64,000 nt of DNA, taken from assembly GCF_018343515.1 (NCBI RefSeq), contig NZ_JAGYPD010000006.1:1-64000 (forward strand). The letters are read 5' to 3'. Position 1 is the stretch's first letter. Each line of letters starts with the position of its first letter. The DNA is from Bacillus sp. FJAT-50079. Lineage in GTDB: Bacteria; Bacillota; Bacilli; Bacillales; Bacillaceae_C. A model generated the notes under the pieces. That model had not been told where the DNA came from and ran no database searches. It was given only the letters and a program-made list of their open reading frames with translations. Made by a program: the position numbers and the translations under genes. This document shows positions 45,118 to 54,606 of the stretch, piece by piece.

Positions 45118-45440
45118 CAGCGAAGGCTGTTTTTAAATGAATCCAGTCTATAAGCGCTCGTCTAATCGACAGTGAAGGCTGTTTATTAATGAATCCAGTC
45201 TATAAGCGCTCGTCTAATCGACAGTGAAGGCTGTTTATTAATGAATCCTGTCTATAAACGCTCGTCTAATCGACGGTGAAGGCTGTTTATTAATGAATCC
45301 AGTCTATAAGCGCTCGTCTAATCGACAGCGAAGGCTGTTTATTAATGAATCCAGTCTATAAGCGCTCGTCTAATCGACGGTGAAGGCTGTTTATTAATGA
45401 ATCCAGTCTATAAACGCTCGTCTAATAGACAGCGACGGTT
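45118..45440. repeat. Tandem array of 52-bp units upstream of OLE RNA
   Basis: A head-to-tail minisatellite. The marker GGCTGT recurs at 45125, 45177, 45229, 45281, 45333 and 45385, exactly 52 bases apart, and a decayed seventh unit (GGTTGT) starts at 45437. Unit text runs CGACAGTGAAGGCTGTTT, then ATTAATGAATCCAGTC, then TATAAGCGCTCGTCTAAT. Differences are few (A/G and T/C in the first bases, ATAAAC for ATAAGC, CCTGTC for CCAGTC). No unique spacers occur. The array ends about 110 bases before the OLE promoter. Confidence 0.93.
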
Positions 45441-45546
45441 GTTTTTATATAAGGCATCGTCAAATAGATAGTGATGTCCGTTTTTTAGCAATCCGTTCAA
45501 AAAGCAGGTCCATATGGAAACCGCTAAATCCGAGTAACTCCTAACA

Positions 45547-45575
45547 TTGAAAAACGCCTATTTTTATGTTATAAT
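45547..45575 (+). promoter_or_regulatory. Sigma-A promoter of OLE RNA-oapA
   Basis: TTGAAA (45547-45552), a 17-base spacer and a perfect TATAAT (45570-45575). The predicted start, about 45582, agrees with the expected 5' end of OLE RNA. Confidence 0.85.
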
Positions 45576-45581
45576 TTCACC

Positions 45582-46198
45582 AGATTGATGGATGGTGTAG
45601 TATTCTAGTCGATCTACCGATTTTGAAGGTGGGCCTAAAAATCCACTAAAGGGCACATCGATGAAGTTCCTTGTTTCGGCTTAGGGCGCCCAGCCTTGGG
45701 TCGGAGCTGGGAGTAAAGGTGTAAGGGCGATCCACAAAGGCATGTGGGCGTTGACCCTTTACCGCGGAGGCTTCACATTACTCGGCTAGCTCAAATGCAT
45801 GCGCGTACATGTGGAGTATAGACCTGCGATGTGGTGAAGGCACCACTAGCAGCGTAGCCTGCCTTGCGTGAAGTTTGAGGGGATTATGGTTATAGGAGAA
45901 CAGTCTCGGTTGGCCATCGACCTGTACTCTTTCGTCCATATGAAATCGGCTTTGCAAAAGAGGCTAGAAATCAGGTTAAAGGTCGTTGAGGAAATCTCCT
46001 AGACTATTCTCATTGACACAAGTTGAGGATTAGAGTGCGGACTAAGTGGTAATCCAGTCTGACAGATGGTGACACTGTCAAAACAGGTTTAAAGGGAAAC
46101 CGTCAGTATGGCGACAGCTGGTACTTGTTTGGGAAATCCTACTGGACCTAAGCCGTAAATTTTACTCAATTTGTGACCATCCACTACATTTCGATGAA
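45582..46198 (+). ncRNA. ole: OLE RNA (ornate, large, extremophilic)
   Basis: About 615 bases without a reading frame but with dense GC-rich structure lie directly before an OapA gene, between ispA and dxs. This is the known location of OLE RNA in bacilli. The ends can pair: TGGATGGT near 45587-45596 with ACCATCCA at about 46176-46184. Many internal helices are visible, such as GATGTGGTG / CACCACT-type pairs and CAGATGGTGACACTGTC. OLE RNA is a structured RNA in extremophilic Firmicutes that binds OapA at the membrane and is linked to tolerance of cold, short-chain alcohols and magnesium stress. The exact ends need RNA data. Confidence 0.93.
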
Positions 46199-46204
46199 TG
46201 GTGA

Positions 46205-46831
46205 ATGAATAATAAAATGAAAGAAATCGTAAAAAACTCAATGAAGTGGAGTATTACAATTGCCGTTATCACATTCGTGTTAGCGGCTATTTTTTCAGTT
46301 GCTTCAAATGGCATATTGAATGGGGCGCCATGGTCACTTGGTCTTCTTGTTGTACTTTTCATTGTATTAATTGGTATACTTTTTGATATGATCGGAATTG
46401 CTGCTACTGCGGCAGATGAAACACCATTCCACTCAATGGCTGCTAGGAAAATATTCGGCGCTAAGTATTCCATTCGAATCATTCGCAATGCTGACCGTTT
46501 TTCAAACTTTTGTAATGATGTGATTGGGGATATATCGGGTATTATTAGTGGAACAGCGACCGCATTAGTGATTATTCAGCTTATTCAGAGCGCTGACATC
46601 GCAAGACATTCACCGTTTGAATATGGAATCAATATAGGCTTAACGAGCTTAATTGCGGCCATTACAGTCGGGGGAAAGGCGTTTGGGAAAACATTTGCCA
46701 TTACCTATTCGAAAGATATTATTTTTCAAGTAGGAAAAGTACTGCAATTTCTTGAGGAAAACCTCCATTTGACTATAATGAAAGAGAATAAGAAGAAAAA
46801 AGCAAAGCAAAAATTCAAGAAGCGAAAGTGA
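46205..46831 (+). CDS. oapA: OapA, OLE RNA-associated membrane protein
   Basis: The 208-residue protein has four membrane helices (WSITIAVITFVLAAIFSVAS, LGLLVVLFIVLIGILFDMIGIAATA, IISGTATALVIIQLIQ, IGLTSLIAAITVGGKAFGKTFAI), a conserved ADETPFHSMAA segment and a very basic C-terminal tail (KENKKKKAKQKFKKRK) suited to RNA binding. OapA binds OLE RNA, in a known dimeric ribonucleoprotein. ATG 46205 or ATG 46217 can be the start; GGTGA is better spaced for 46217. dxs follows closely. Confidence 0.93.
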   Translation: MNNKMKEIVKNSMKWSITIAVITFVLAAIFSVASNGILNGAPWSLGLLVVLFIVLIGILFDMIGIAATAADETPFHSMAARKIFGAKYSIRIIRNADRFSNFCNDVIGDISGIISGTATALVIIQLIQSADIARHSPFEYGINIGLTSLIAAITVGGKAFGKTFAITYSKDIIFQVGKVLQFLEENLHLTIMKENKKKKAKQKFKKRK

Positions 46832-46840
46832 GTGGTCCCA

Positions 46841-48733
46841 TTGGATCTTATGTCTATTAAAGACCCTTCATTTCTAAAAAAAATGAACAAACAAGAATTA
46901 GAACAATTAAGCGAAGAAATACGAAATTTTTTAATTGAAAAACTTTCAATCACAGGTGGGCATATTGGTCCAAATTTAGGTGTCGTTGAATTAACAATTG
47001 CACTTCATAAATGCTTCGACAGTCCCAAGGATAAAATTATCTGGGATGTAGGGCATCAATCATATGTTCATAAAATTTTAACGGGGAGAGCGGGACAGTT
47101 TGATTCCCTTAGGCAATATAAAGGATTATGCGGTTTTCCAAAAATGTCGGAAAGCGAGCATGATGTTTGGGAAACGGGTCATAGCTCAACATCGCTGTCA
47201 GCGGCGATGGGAATGGCGGTTGCCCGTGATATTCAAGGTGAAAACTCCTATGTCATCCCAGTCATTGGCGATGGGGCATTAACAGGAGGAATGGCCTTAG
47301 AAGCGTTAAATAATATTGGTCATGAGAAAAAAGACATGATCGTCATCTTAAATGATAATGAAATGTCAATCGCTCCAAACGTTGGAGCCTTGCATAATAT
47401 TCTAGGCAAGCTGCGCACGGCTGGGAAATATAAGTGGGCGAAAGATGAGCTTGAATATCTGTTGAAAAAGATCCCTGCTGTCGGTGGAAAGTTAGCGGCA
47501 ACAGCGGAGCGGGTTAAAGACAGCTTAAAATATTTGCTCGTATCAGGGGTCTTTTTTGAAGAGCTTGGCTTTACTTATTTAGGGCCGGTCGATGGACATG
47601 ATTATGAAGATTTATTTGAAAATCTTCAATATGCGAAAAAAACAAAAGGCCCGGTTTTATTGCATGTCATCACAAAAAAGGGCAAAGGATTTACTCCAGC
47701 TGAACAAGATACAATTGGAACTTGGCACGGAACAGGTCCATATAAAATTGAAACAGGTGATTTAATTAAAGCGGTCAATCCCGCACCAGCATGGAGCTCC
47801 GTCATCAGTGAAACGGTGCGTAAGCTTGCTCGTGAAGATAAACGAATTGTAGCGATCACACCTGCGATGCCTGTTGGTTCGAAACTTGAAAAATTTGCTG
47901 AAGAGTTTCCAGATCGCATGTTTGATGTCGGCATTGCGGAACAACATGCGGCAACGATGGCTGCTGGAATCGCAACGCAAAAGATGAAACCTTTTCTTGC
48001 GATTTATTCGACCTTTCTCCAAAGAGCCTACGACCAAGTATTGCATGACATTTGCAGGCAAAAATTAAACGTGTTTATTGGAATTGATCGCGCCGGACTT
48101 GTTGGTGCCGATGGTGAAACACATCAAGGGGTATTTGATATTGCTTTTTTACGGAGCTTGCCAAATATGGTCCTTATGATGCCGAAAGATGAAAATGAAG
48201 GGCAACATATGGTCAATACGGCGGTAAAATACGATGATGGGCCGATTGCGATTAGATATCCACGTGGGAATGGCTATGGAATTCAAATGGATTCGGAACT
48301 ACAAACGATTCCAATTGGAAAATGGGAAGTCATCAAACAGGGCCATGATGTTGCGATTTTAACATTTGGTACAACGATTCCAATGGCAATGGAAGCGGCC
48401 TATCACTTGGAGAAGCAGGGCGTTTCCGTTCAAGTTGTTAATGCAAGGTTTATCAAACCAATGGATGAGGCTATGCTTCACGATTTAATGGAGAAAAACA
48501 TGCCAATTTTAACCGTGGAAGAAGCGGTCCTTCAAGGTGGGTTCGGCAGCGCGGTCATGGAATTTGCTCATGATCACCGCTATCATCATATTACAATCGA
48601 TCGAATCGGTGTACCAGACCACTTTATCGAACATGGATCTGTGAAGGAATTATATCGTGAAATTGGCATGACGCCGGAAAATATCATTCGTAAAGTAAAA
48701 ATGATTTTACCGGAAAGAAAAAAAAGGGCGTAA
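46841..48733 (+). CDS. dxs: 1-deoxy-D-xylulose-5-phosphate synthase
   Basis: The 630-residue thiamine diphosphate enzyme is the first of the MEP isoprenoid pathway. It shows [39 protein letters not shown] (TPP/Mg site), [26 protein letters not shown] and [18 protein letters not shown] 46841 gives the family N-terminus [12 protein letters not shown], with GTGAGTGG upstream; it starts nine bases after oapA. With ispA just upstream, the OLE unit is embedded in isoprenoid genes. Confidence 0.95.
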   Translation: MDLMSIKDPSFLKKMNKQELEQLSEEIRNFLIEKLSITGGHIGPNLGVVELTIALHKCFDSPKDKIIWDVGHQSYVHKILTGRAGQFDSLRQYKGLCGFPKMSESEHDVWETGHSSTSLSAAMGMAVARDIQGENSYVIPVIGDGALTGGMALEALNNIGHEKKDMIVILNDNEMSIAPNVGALHNILGKLRTAGKYKWAKDELEYLLKKIPAVGGKLAATAERVKDSLKYLLVSGVFFEELGFTYLGPVDGHDYEDLFENLQYAKKTKGPVLLHVITKKGKGFTPAEQDTIGTWHGTGPYKIETGDLIKAVNPAPAWSSVISETVRKLAREDKRIVAITPAMPVGSKLEKFAEEFPDRMFDVGIAEQHAATMAAGIATQKMKPFLAIYSTFLQRAYDQVLHDICRQKLNVFIGIDRAGLVGADGETHQGVFDIAFLRSLPNMVLMMPKDENEGQHMVNTAVKYDDGPIAIRYPRGNGYGIQMDSELQTIPIGKWEVIKQGHDVAILTFGTTIPMAMEAAYHLEKQGVSVQVVNARFIKPMDEAMLHDLMEKNMPILTVEEAVLQGGFGSAVMEFAHDHRYHHITIDRIGVPDHFIEHGSVKELYREIGMTPENIIRKVKMILPERKKRA

Positions 48734-48734
48734 C

Positions 48735-49559
48735 ATGATGAAGGTAAAAAAACAAAGAGTAGATGTACTATTAGTTGAACGGGGTTTATGTGAAACACGG
48801 GAAAAAGCAAAGCGTGCGATTATGGCCGGCATTGTTTTTTCAAATGAAACTCGCCTTGATAAACCAGGTGATAAAGTGAGCGAAGATATTCCGCTTACCG
48901 TAAAAGGAAATACGATGCCTTATGTAAGTCGCGGTGGGGTGAAGCTAGAAAAGGCTTTGGAAAAGTTCGCGATTTCGATGGAAGGTAAAGTAATGATTGA
49001 TGTTGGTGCGTCGACTGGCGGTTTTACGGATTGTGCGCTCCAAAACGGCGCAATTATGTCCTATGCGATCGATGTCGGCTATAATCAGCTCGCATGGAAA
49101 CTTCGCCAAGATGAACGTGTCATTGTAATGGAAAGGACCAATTTCCGCTATGTCGAGCCCGCAGATCTAAAGAAAGAAATACCGACAATTGCGACAATCG
49201 ATGTTTCGTTCATATCATTAAGGCTCATCCTGCCTGTCTTAAAAACATTGCTTGCACCAGGAAGTGATGTTATTGCCTTAATTAAGCCTCAATTTGAAGC
49301 TGGTAAGGATCAAGTCGGGAAAAAAGGAATTGTTCGCGAGGCGAGCATCCATGAGGCCGTGATTAATAAGATCAAAACCTTTTCGCTTGAGCAAGGATAC
49401 GATGTTCAAAACCTTACGTATTCACCCATTACCGGCGGTGAAGGAAATATTGAATTTTTAATTCATTTACGCTGGGATGATCATGGTGATCAAGGCACCG
49501 ATAAACTTGATGTAACGGTTATCGATGTTGTAAAGGAAGCGCATCAAAGCTTAAAATGA
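48735..49559 (+). CDS. tlyA: TlyA family rRNA methyltransferase / S4-domain protein
   Basis: The 274-residue protein has an S4 RNA-binding domain (RVDVLLVERGLCETREKAKRAIMAG) and an FtsJ-like methyltransferase domain with VMIDVGASTGGFTDCALQNGA, IDVGYNQLAWKLR and the KPQFEAGK catalytic segment. Mycobacterial TlyA methylates 16S/23S rRNA ribose; in Bacillus the gene is yqxC. It follows dxs by one base and precedes argR after a terminator. Confidence 0.93.
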   Translation: MMKVKKQRVDVLLVERGLCETREKAKRAIMAGIVFSNETRLDKPGDKVSEDIPLTVKGNTMPYVSRGGVKLEKALEKFAISMEGKVMIDVGASTGGFTDCALQNGAIMSYAIDVGYNQLAWKLRQDERVIVMERTNFRYVEPADLKKEIPTIATIDVSFISLRLILPVLKTLLAPGSDVIALIKPQFEAGKDQVGKKGIVREASIHEAVINKIKTFSLEQGYDVQNLTYSPITGGEGNIEFLIHLRWDDHGDQGTDKLDVTVIDVVKEAHQSLK

Positions 49560-49576
49560 ACCGATATTGGAAATGA

Positions 49577-49606
49577 AGGGCAATTCGTTAAGAATTGCCC
49601 TTTTTG
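49577..49606 (+). terminator. Terminator after tlyA
   Basis: The stem AGGGCAATTC / GAATTGCCCT is followed by TTTTGC, ending the OLE-oapA-dxs-tlyA unit. Confidence 0.88.
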
Positions 49607-49628
49607 CTTTGAATTTATATAATACATG

Positions 49629-49652
49629 TATAATGAAGTATAAAAATACAAG
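49629..49652 (+). promoter_or_regulatory. argR -10 and ARG box
   Basis: TATAAT (49629-49634) is immediately followed by GAAGTATAAAAATACAAG (49635-49652). That matches the Bacillus ARG box consensus CATGAATAAAAATKCAAK at about 13 of 18 positions and covers the expected transcription start. The -35 is weak. Confidence 0.6.
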
Positions 49653-49675
49653 TTTTTTATTAAAGGATGAGAATG

Positions 49676-50125
49676 ATGACGAAAGGTCAACGACATATTA
49701 AGATTAGAGAATTAATTGGAACGAAGGAAATTGAAACACAAGATGAACTTGTCGATCAATTGAAAAAGGAAGGCTACAATGTCACACAAGCGACGGTTTC
49801 ACGTGATATTAAGGAGTTACATCTTGTCAAAGTCCCATTAGCGGATGGTCGGTATAAATATAGCCTACCAGCCGATCAGCGTTTTAATCCATTGCAAAAA
49901 TTAAAACGATCATTAATGGATTCATTTGTTGGAATTGATTATGCACAAAATTTAATCGTAATGAAGACATTGCCTGGAAATGCACAAGCAGTTGGGGCGC
50001 TGATTGATCATTTAGATTGGTCCGAAATTATGGGTACGATTTGTGGGGACGATACATGCTTAATTATTTGTCGAACAAATGATGATGCGATAACCATTCA
50101 CGATAAATTTATTGAAATGTTGTAA
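49676..50125 (+). CDS. argR: Arginine repressor/activator ArgR (AhrC)
   Basis: The 149-residue regulator has an N-terminal winged helix ([29 protein letters not shown]) and a C-terminal arginine-binding oligomer domain with [12 protein letters not shown] and [14 protein letters not shown]. Length equals B. subtilis AhrC. ATG 49676 gives the usual MxKGQRH start; ATG 49673 is the alternative. It represses arginine synthesis and activates catabolism in response to arginine. The ARG box in its own promoter suggests autoregulation. Confidence 0.95.
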   Translation: MTKGQRHIKIRELIGTKEIETQDELVDQLKKEGYNVTQATVSRDIKELHLVKVPLADGRYKYSLPADQRFNPLQKLKRSLMDSFVGIDYAQNLIVMKTLPGNAQAVGALIDHLDWSEIMGTICGDDTCLIICRTNDDAITIHDKFIEML

Positions 50126-50300
50126 GAGAATGTTCAAAAAGTGCGGGAAATAATGGCGCATCGAATTTCTTCGTTAGTGAGAGATAAACTTCGGTTAATA
50201 GCGTCCAAACCTGTGGCAACGCGAAAGTAAGTACATCCTGCATAAGCCTGTTGTCCCAATCTGCGCGGCTCGAAGTTTTATCCTCTTTTTTGAACACACA
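50126..50300. repeat. Dispersed intergenic repeat, family C
   Basis: About 175 bases fill the argR-recN gap. The block starts GAGAATGTTCAAAAAGTGCGG and ends CCTCTTTTTTGAACACAC, so the ends are inverted copies (GTTCAAAAA / TTTTTGAAC). Interior text AAGTACATCCTGCATAAGCCTG and CTGCGCGGCTCGAAG is shared with the copy at 56346-56532. Confidence 0.7.
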
Positions 50301-50337
50301 TTGTAATTGGATTTTTAGGAAGTGAGGCGATTTATTT

Positions 50338-52026
50338 TTGCTACAAGAATTATCAATTAAGAACTTTGCAATTATTGATCAAATATCGATATCATTTGAG
50401 AAAGGTTTAACCGTATTAACGGGTGAAACAGGAGCGGGAAAATCCATTATTATCGACGCTCTCCATTTGCTCGTTGGCGGACGCGGATCGTCTGAATTTG
50501 TACGCCACGGTGAAAAAAAAGCAGAAATTGAAGGCTTGTTTTTTCTTGAGGAACATCATCCATGCTTTGAACGAGCCACTCAATTTGGAATTGAGATTGA
50601 AGAGGGAATGCTCATTTTACGCCGTGATATTTCCAATACCGGAAAAAGTGTTTGCCGAGTGAACGGTAAGCTCGTAACAATTTCCACGTTGCGTGAAATT
50701 GGCAGCACATTAATTGATATTCATGGACAACATGAACATCAAGAACTAATGGATGAATCGCTCCATCTTCATTTACTTGATCAGTACGGCAAACAAGAAA
50801 TCGAAAAAGCCTATGCATGTTATCAGGAAGCATATATGGCTTATGATCAGACGGAAAAGCAATTAAAACAACTAACTGAAAATGAGCAGCAAATGGCTCA
50901 TCGCCTTGATTTATTGCAATTTCAGCTTAATGAAATTCGCAAAGCGAATGTGAAGCTAAATGAAGATGAGGAATTAACGAAGGAAAGAAATCGTCTTGGG
51001 AATTTTGAGAAGCTATTTGCTGCGGTGAAATCGAGTTATGAAGGATTGCAAGGAGAGCAGCGAGGCTTAGATTTCATTGGACATGCAATGGGACATTTGG
51101 AAATCGCTGCTGATTTGGATAAGGAGTATGCCTCGGTTTTTGAAAGTGTCGCAAATAGTTATTATGCCCTTGAAGATGCGGCTGCGACGTTGCGAAACGA
51201 AATGGAAAAGCTGGAATTTGATCCAGTCCGATTAAACGAAATTGAATCTCGCTTACATGATCTTAATCAGTTGAAACGTAAATATGGATCAACGATTGAA
51301 GAAATTCTCGAATATAGTGCAAAAATCGAAGAAGAAATTGAGCTGATTACGAATAAAGATGACCGCATTCATCAGCTTCAAAAAAAATTGACGTCTTTAA
51401 AGAAAGATTTATTATTAGAGGGCGAACAATTAACCGATTTGCGAAAAAGATGGGCAAAGCAATTAACGAAAGCGATCCATCATGAATTGAAGCAGCTTTA
51501 TATGGATAAAACGATATTTGAGCCAGTGTTTCTTAAATATGATGAACCGAAAATAACTAAACATGGGTTAGATGACGTTGTCTTTCATATTTCCACGAAT
51601 CCTGGTGAACCATTAAAGCCGTTAGCAAGAGTTGCCTCAGGCGGAGAGCTGTCACGGATTATGCTTGCACTTAAAACGATCTTCTCAAAACATCAAGGGG
51701 TAACATCGATTATTTTTGATGAAGTCGATACAGGTGTAAGCGGCAGAGTGGCCCAGGCGATTGCTGAAAAGATTAATCAAGTATCTACCCATTCTCAAGT
51801 GCTTTGTATTTCCCATTTGCCACAAGTTGCGGCAATGGCTGATACACACGTACTCATATTAAAAGAGGTCAATAATGACCGAACACGAACAAAGCTTTTG
51901 ATTTTAAACGAAGAAGAAAAAGTGAAGGAAATTGGTCGGATGATTTCTGGAACAGAAATAACGGATTTAACGAAGCAACATGCTAAGGAATTGTTAGAAA
52001 TTGCCTATACATTAAAAGTTACTTGA
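50338..52026 (+). CDS. recN: DNA repair protein RecN
   Basis: The 562-residue SMC-like ATPase acts in double-strand break repair and natural transformation. It has Walker A LTGETGAGKSIIIDAL near residue 35, a coiled-coil arm (about 155-370) interrupted by its middle, and the C-terminal signature ASGGELSRIMLALK and Walker B IIFDEVDTGVSG. TTG 50338 gives the family start MLQELSIKNFAIID, with AAGTGAGG upstream. A terminator follows. Confidence 0.95.
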   Translation: MLQELSIKNFAIIDQISISFEKGLTVLTGETGAGKSIIIDALHLLVGGRGSSEFVRHGEKKAEIEGLFFLEEHHPCFERATQFGIEIEEGMLILRRDISNTGKSVCRVNGKLVTISTLREIGSTLIDIHGQHEHQELMDESLHLHLLDQYGKQEIEKAYACYQEAYMAYDQTEKQLKQLTENEQQMAHRLDLLQFQLNEIRKANVKLNEDEELTKERNRLGNFEKLFAAVKSSYEGLQGEQRGLDFIGHAMGHLEIAADLDKEYASVFESVANSYYALEDAAATLRNEMEKLEFDPVRLNEIESRLHDLNQLKRKYGSTIEEILEYSAKIEEEIELITNKDDRIHQLQKKLTSLKKDLLLEGEQLTDLRKRWAKQLTKAIHHELKQLYMDKTIFEPVFLKYDEPKITKHGLDDVVFHISTNPGEPLKPLARVASGGELSRIMLALKTIFSKHQGVTSIIFDEVDTGVSGRVAQAIAEKINQVSTHSQVLCISHLPQVAAMADTHVLILKEVNNDRTRTKLLILNEEEKVKEIGRMISGTEITDLTKQHAKELLEIAYTLKVT

Positions 52027-52055
52027 AAAGCTATCCTACTTTGGAGAGCTTTTTT
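52026..52055 (+). terminator. recN terminator
   Basis: AAAAGCTATCC and GGAGAGCTTTTT pair around a short loop with a T run. Confidence 0.7.
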
Positions 52056-52133
52056 CCTGTTAAGCAGTTATAAATGGATGGAAAGGAGGCTAAATTAAAG
52101 GTGTGGGCCAGAAAGCGAGGAGAGTGAACATAA

Positions 52134-53417
52134 TTGAGATTTGAACACATAAGAAAAATAACAGGTGGAATTCTCCTTGTTTCACTATTATTGCTTGGCT
52201 TTTATAAGCCTTTTCAACAATATATCCAAATTCCTGATCAAATAACCATTTTTGAAGGACAGGAGCTAACGTTTAACAAAGCAGATCATCTAGCGGTGGC
52301 GACCGCAGCGACGAATGAGCATATCGATGTGAATGAAAGTCAATATGCGATTTCACTTGAGGGAATGCAGGCGGGAGAAGATAAATTATTATTAGAAATG
52401 GCTGGTTTTCCAGTCAAAAAAGTCGATGTAAACATTTTAAAGGATTTTAAAGTATACCCCGGTGGACAATCGATTGGTGTTAAATTAAATACACTTGGCG
52501 TACTCGTCGTCGGGCATCATCTTGTGGCAACGAAGGACGAGAAATTGTCCCCTGGAGAGGATGCGGGGATCAAAGTTGGAGATATTATTACATCGATCGA
52601 AGGAAAGAAAATTAACAGTATGGCGGATGTAGGACCATTTGTTGAAGAAGCTGGGAAAAATGGACAGGCGCTGCAATTGAGCGTGCAACGAGGAAAAGAA
52701 AAATTTAATACGATGTTAAAGCCAATTTTTGATGACAAGGCAAAAGTGTATAAAATCGGTATTTACATTAGGGATTCAGCGGCTGGAATCGGAACAATGA
52801 CCTTCTTTGAACCAAATTCAAAAAAATATGGGGCGCTTGGTCATGTTATTTCAGATATGGATACGAAAAAGCCGATCGTAGTTGAAGATGGACAAATTGT
52901 TAATTCAACCGTAACAGCGATTGAGAAAGGGAAAAACGGAACACCAGGAGAAAAGCTTGCCCGTTTTTCCGAGAATCAAGAAGTGATTGGCAATATTACA
53001 CTAAATAGTCCATTTGGAATATTTGGCAAACTAAATAAACCAATTAAAAATGGCATTCTTGATAAGCCAATGCCAATTGCATTGTCGAGTCAAGTGAAGG
53101 AAGGACCGGCAAAAATCTTAACCGTTGTTGACGGAAATAATGTTGAGGAATATGATGTGGAAATTGTCAGTACCGTTCCGCAAAAGTTTCCGGCGACAAA
53201 AGGGATGGTTATAAAAGTGACCGATCCAACGTTATTAAATAAAACAGGTGGAATCGTGCAAGGGATGAGCGGTAGTCCCATTATTCAAGATGGAAAAGTA
53301 ATCGGTGCAGTTACACATGTATTTGTGAATGATCCGACTTCTGGATACGGAGTTCATATCGAATGGATGTTGCAGGAAGCTGGGATTGATATTTACGAAA
53401 AGGATAAAGCGAGTTAA
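52134..53417 (+). CDS. spoIVB: SpoIVB serine peptidase
   Basis: The 427-residue forespore protein has an N-terminal membrane signal anchor (about 10-25), a PDZ domain (about 105-195, with [10 protein letters not shown] and [12 protein letters not shown]) and an S55 peptidase domain with His237 ([10 protein letters not shown]) and Ser379 (QGMSGSPI). It is secreted into the intermembrane space and cleaves SpoIVFA to trigger pro-sigma-K processing. TTG 52134 has GAGGAGAG upstream. It lies just before spo0A, as in other bacilli. Confidence 0.95.
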   Translation: MRFEHIRKITGGILLVSLLLLGFYKPFQQYIQIPDQITIFEGQELTFNKADHLAVATAATNEHIDVNESQYAISLEGMQAGEDKLLLEMAGFPVKKVDVNILKDFKVYPGGQSIGVKLNTLGVLVVGHHLVATKDEKLSPGEDAGIKVGDIITSIEGKKINSMADVGPFVEEAGKNGQALQLSVQRGKEKFNTMLKPIFDDKAKVYKIGIYIRDSAAGIGTMTFFEPNSKKYGALGHVISDMDTKKPIVVEDGQIVNSTVTAIEKGKNGTPGEKLARFSENQEVIGNITLNSPFGIFGKLNKPIKNGILDKPMPIALSSQVKEGPAKILTVVDGNNVEEYDVEIVSTVPQKFPATKGMVIKVTDPTLLNKTGGIVQGMSGSPIIQDGKVIGAVTHVFVNDPTSGYGVHIEWMLQEAGIDIYEKDKAS

Positions 53418-53441
53418 GGGGGTGAAAACCCTCTTTTTTTT
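53416..53441 (+). terminator. spoIVB terminator
   Basis: GGGGGTGAAAACCCTC is followed by eight T, overlapping the spoIVB stop. Confidence 0.65.
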
Positions 53442-53500
53442 GGGTCTAACGGTCGTAGCGGTAGTTCATTTTATATGCTATGATATAAAAAATAAAGAAT

Positions 53501-53645
53501 TTTCGACAAAGTGGCGATTTCTTGGCGGAAGAAGTCGTAAAATAGAGATATATGAAGGAATAAAGAGGAAACATATGTAATGTTATGTCTTTTAATATAA
53601 ATTGCAGGGATTTGCGACTTTTTGGAGAAATTATCTGTTAGAATA
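53501..53645 (+). promoter_or_regulatory. spo0A control region: 0A box and candidate sigma-H promoter
   Basis: A perfect 0A box core (TGTCGAA on the minus strand, 53502-53508) and, at about 53620-53645, TTGGAGAAA followed by TTAGAAT at a spacing that resembles a sigma-H promoter. Both elements are known before spo0A in B. subtilis. The sigma-H match is approximate. Confidence 0.55.
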
Positions 53646-53694
53646 TAAAATACAAAATAAAATCAATTTTTGGAATTTGAGGAGGAAGTTGGAT

Positions 53695-54480
53695 TTGAGA
53701 AAAATTAAAGTTTGTATTGTAGACGATAATCGTGAACTAGTCGGCTTACTTGATGAGTTTATTTCTTCACAGGAAGATATGGAAGTAATCGGGACTGCGC
53801 ACAACGGACAAGACTGCTTACAATTGCTCGAAGAAGTCTCCCCAGATGTACTCATATTAGATATTATTATGCCACATTTAGACGGCCTAGGTGTGCTAGA
53901 ACACTTGCGGGAAGCGCATACAACTCCTTTTCCAAATGTTATTATGCTAACTGCTTTTGGTCAGGAAGACGTAACAACAAAAGCGGTTGAGCTTGGAGCT
54001 TCTTATTTCATTCTCAAGCCATTTGATATGGAACATTTAACGAACCATATACGGCAAGTTAGTGGAAAGGGAGTATACTCACCAAGAAAATCGGCACCTA
54101 CGAGAGTTCAAGAAGACAAAAAGCCGCTTAATCTTGAAGCGAGCATCACATCTGTCATCCATGAAATTGGAGTCCCGGCTCACATTAAAGGATATTTATA
54201 TTTACGTGAAGCGATTTCGATGGTTTATAATGATATCGAATTGCTTGGATCGATTACAAAGGTTCTCTATCCAGATATCGCGAAGAAATTTAACACGACA
54301 GCAAGCCGGGTAGAAAGAGCGATTCGTCACGCAATCGAAGTAGCGTGGAGCAGAGGCAACATCGATTCAATTTCCTCCTTATTTGGCTATACGATCAGCA
54401 TGTCTAAAGCAAAACCTACAAATTCAGAATTCATCGCGATGGTTGCAGACAAGCTAAGACTGGAACATCAAGCTTCTTAA
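53695..54480 (+). CDS. spo0A: Spo0A, master regulator of sporulation
   Basis: The 261-residue response regulator has the acidic pocket Asp10-Asp11, phosphorylated Asp56 ([12 protein letters not shown]), LTAFGQ and the ILKPFD lysine. After a short linker comes the sigma-contact and DNA-binding domain, which is almost unchanged from B. subtilis ([37 protein letters not shown]). TTG 53695, with GAGGAGGAAG upstream, gives [12 protein letters not shown]; the frame opening at 53602 is not used. The receiver-effector linker is about six residues shorter than in B. subtilis. Confidence 0.97.
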   Translation: MRKIKVCIVDDNRELVGLLDEFISSQEDMEVIGTAHNGQDCLQLLEEVSPDVLILDIIMPHLDGLGVLEHLREAHTTPFPNVIMLTAFGQEDVTTKAVELGASYFILKPFDMEHLTNHIRQVSGKGVYSPRKSAPTRVQEDKKPLNLEASITSVIHEIGVPAHIKGYLYLREAISMVYNDIELLGSITKVLYPDIAKKFNTTASRVERAIRHAIEVAWSRGNIDSISSLFGYTISMSKAKPTNSEFIAMVADKLRLEHQAS

Positions 54481-54553
54481 AATTAAAAAGATTTAAATTC
54501 GTTTAAAAGCACTTATCCAGTATTGTAACAAAACATAAGTAGCTCATTTTTGC

Positions 54554-54606
54554 AAAGACATCATTTTTTATTGGTTAAATTATCAGTAAAGAAAGGTGTC
54601 TTTTTA
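54554..54606 (+). terminator. Candidate spo0A terminator
   Basis: AAAGACATC (54554-54562) pairs with GGTGTCTTT (54595-54603) and is followed by TT. The loop is long (about 32 bases), so this is moderate evidence. Confidence 0.4.

Noticed and set aside
45118-45440. Possible CRISPR array
   Set aside because: The 52-bp units are joined head to tail with no unique spacers and no cas genes nearby.
53329-53580. 83-codon frame between spoIVB and spo0A
   Set aside because: It overlaps the end of spoIVB in another frame and covers the spo0A control region.
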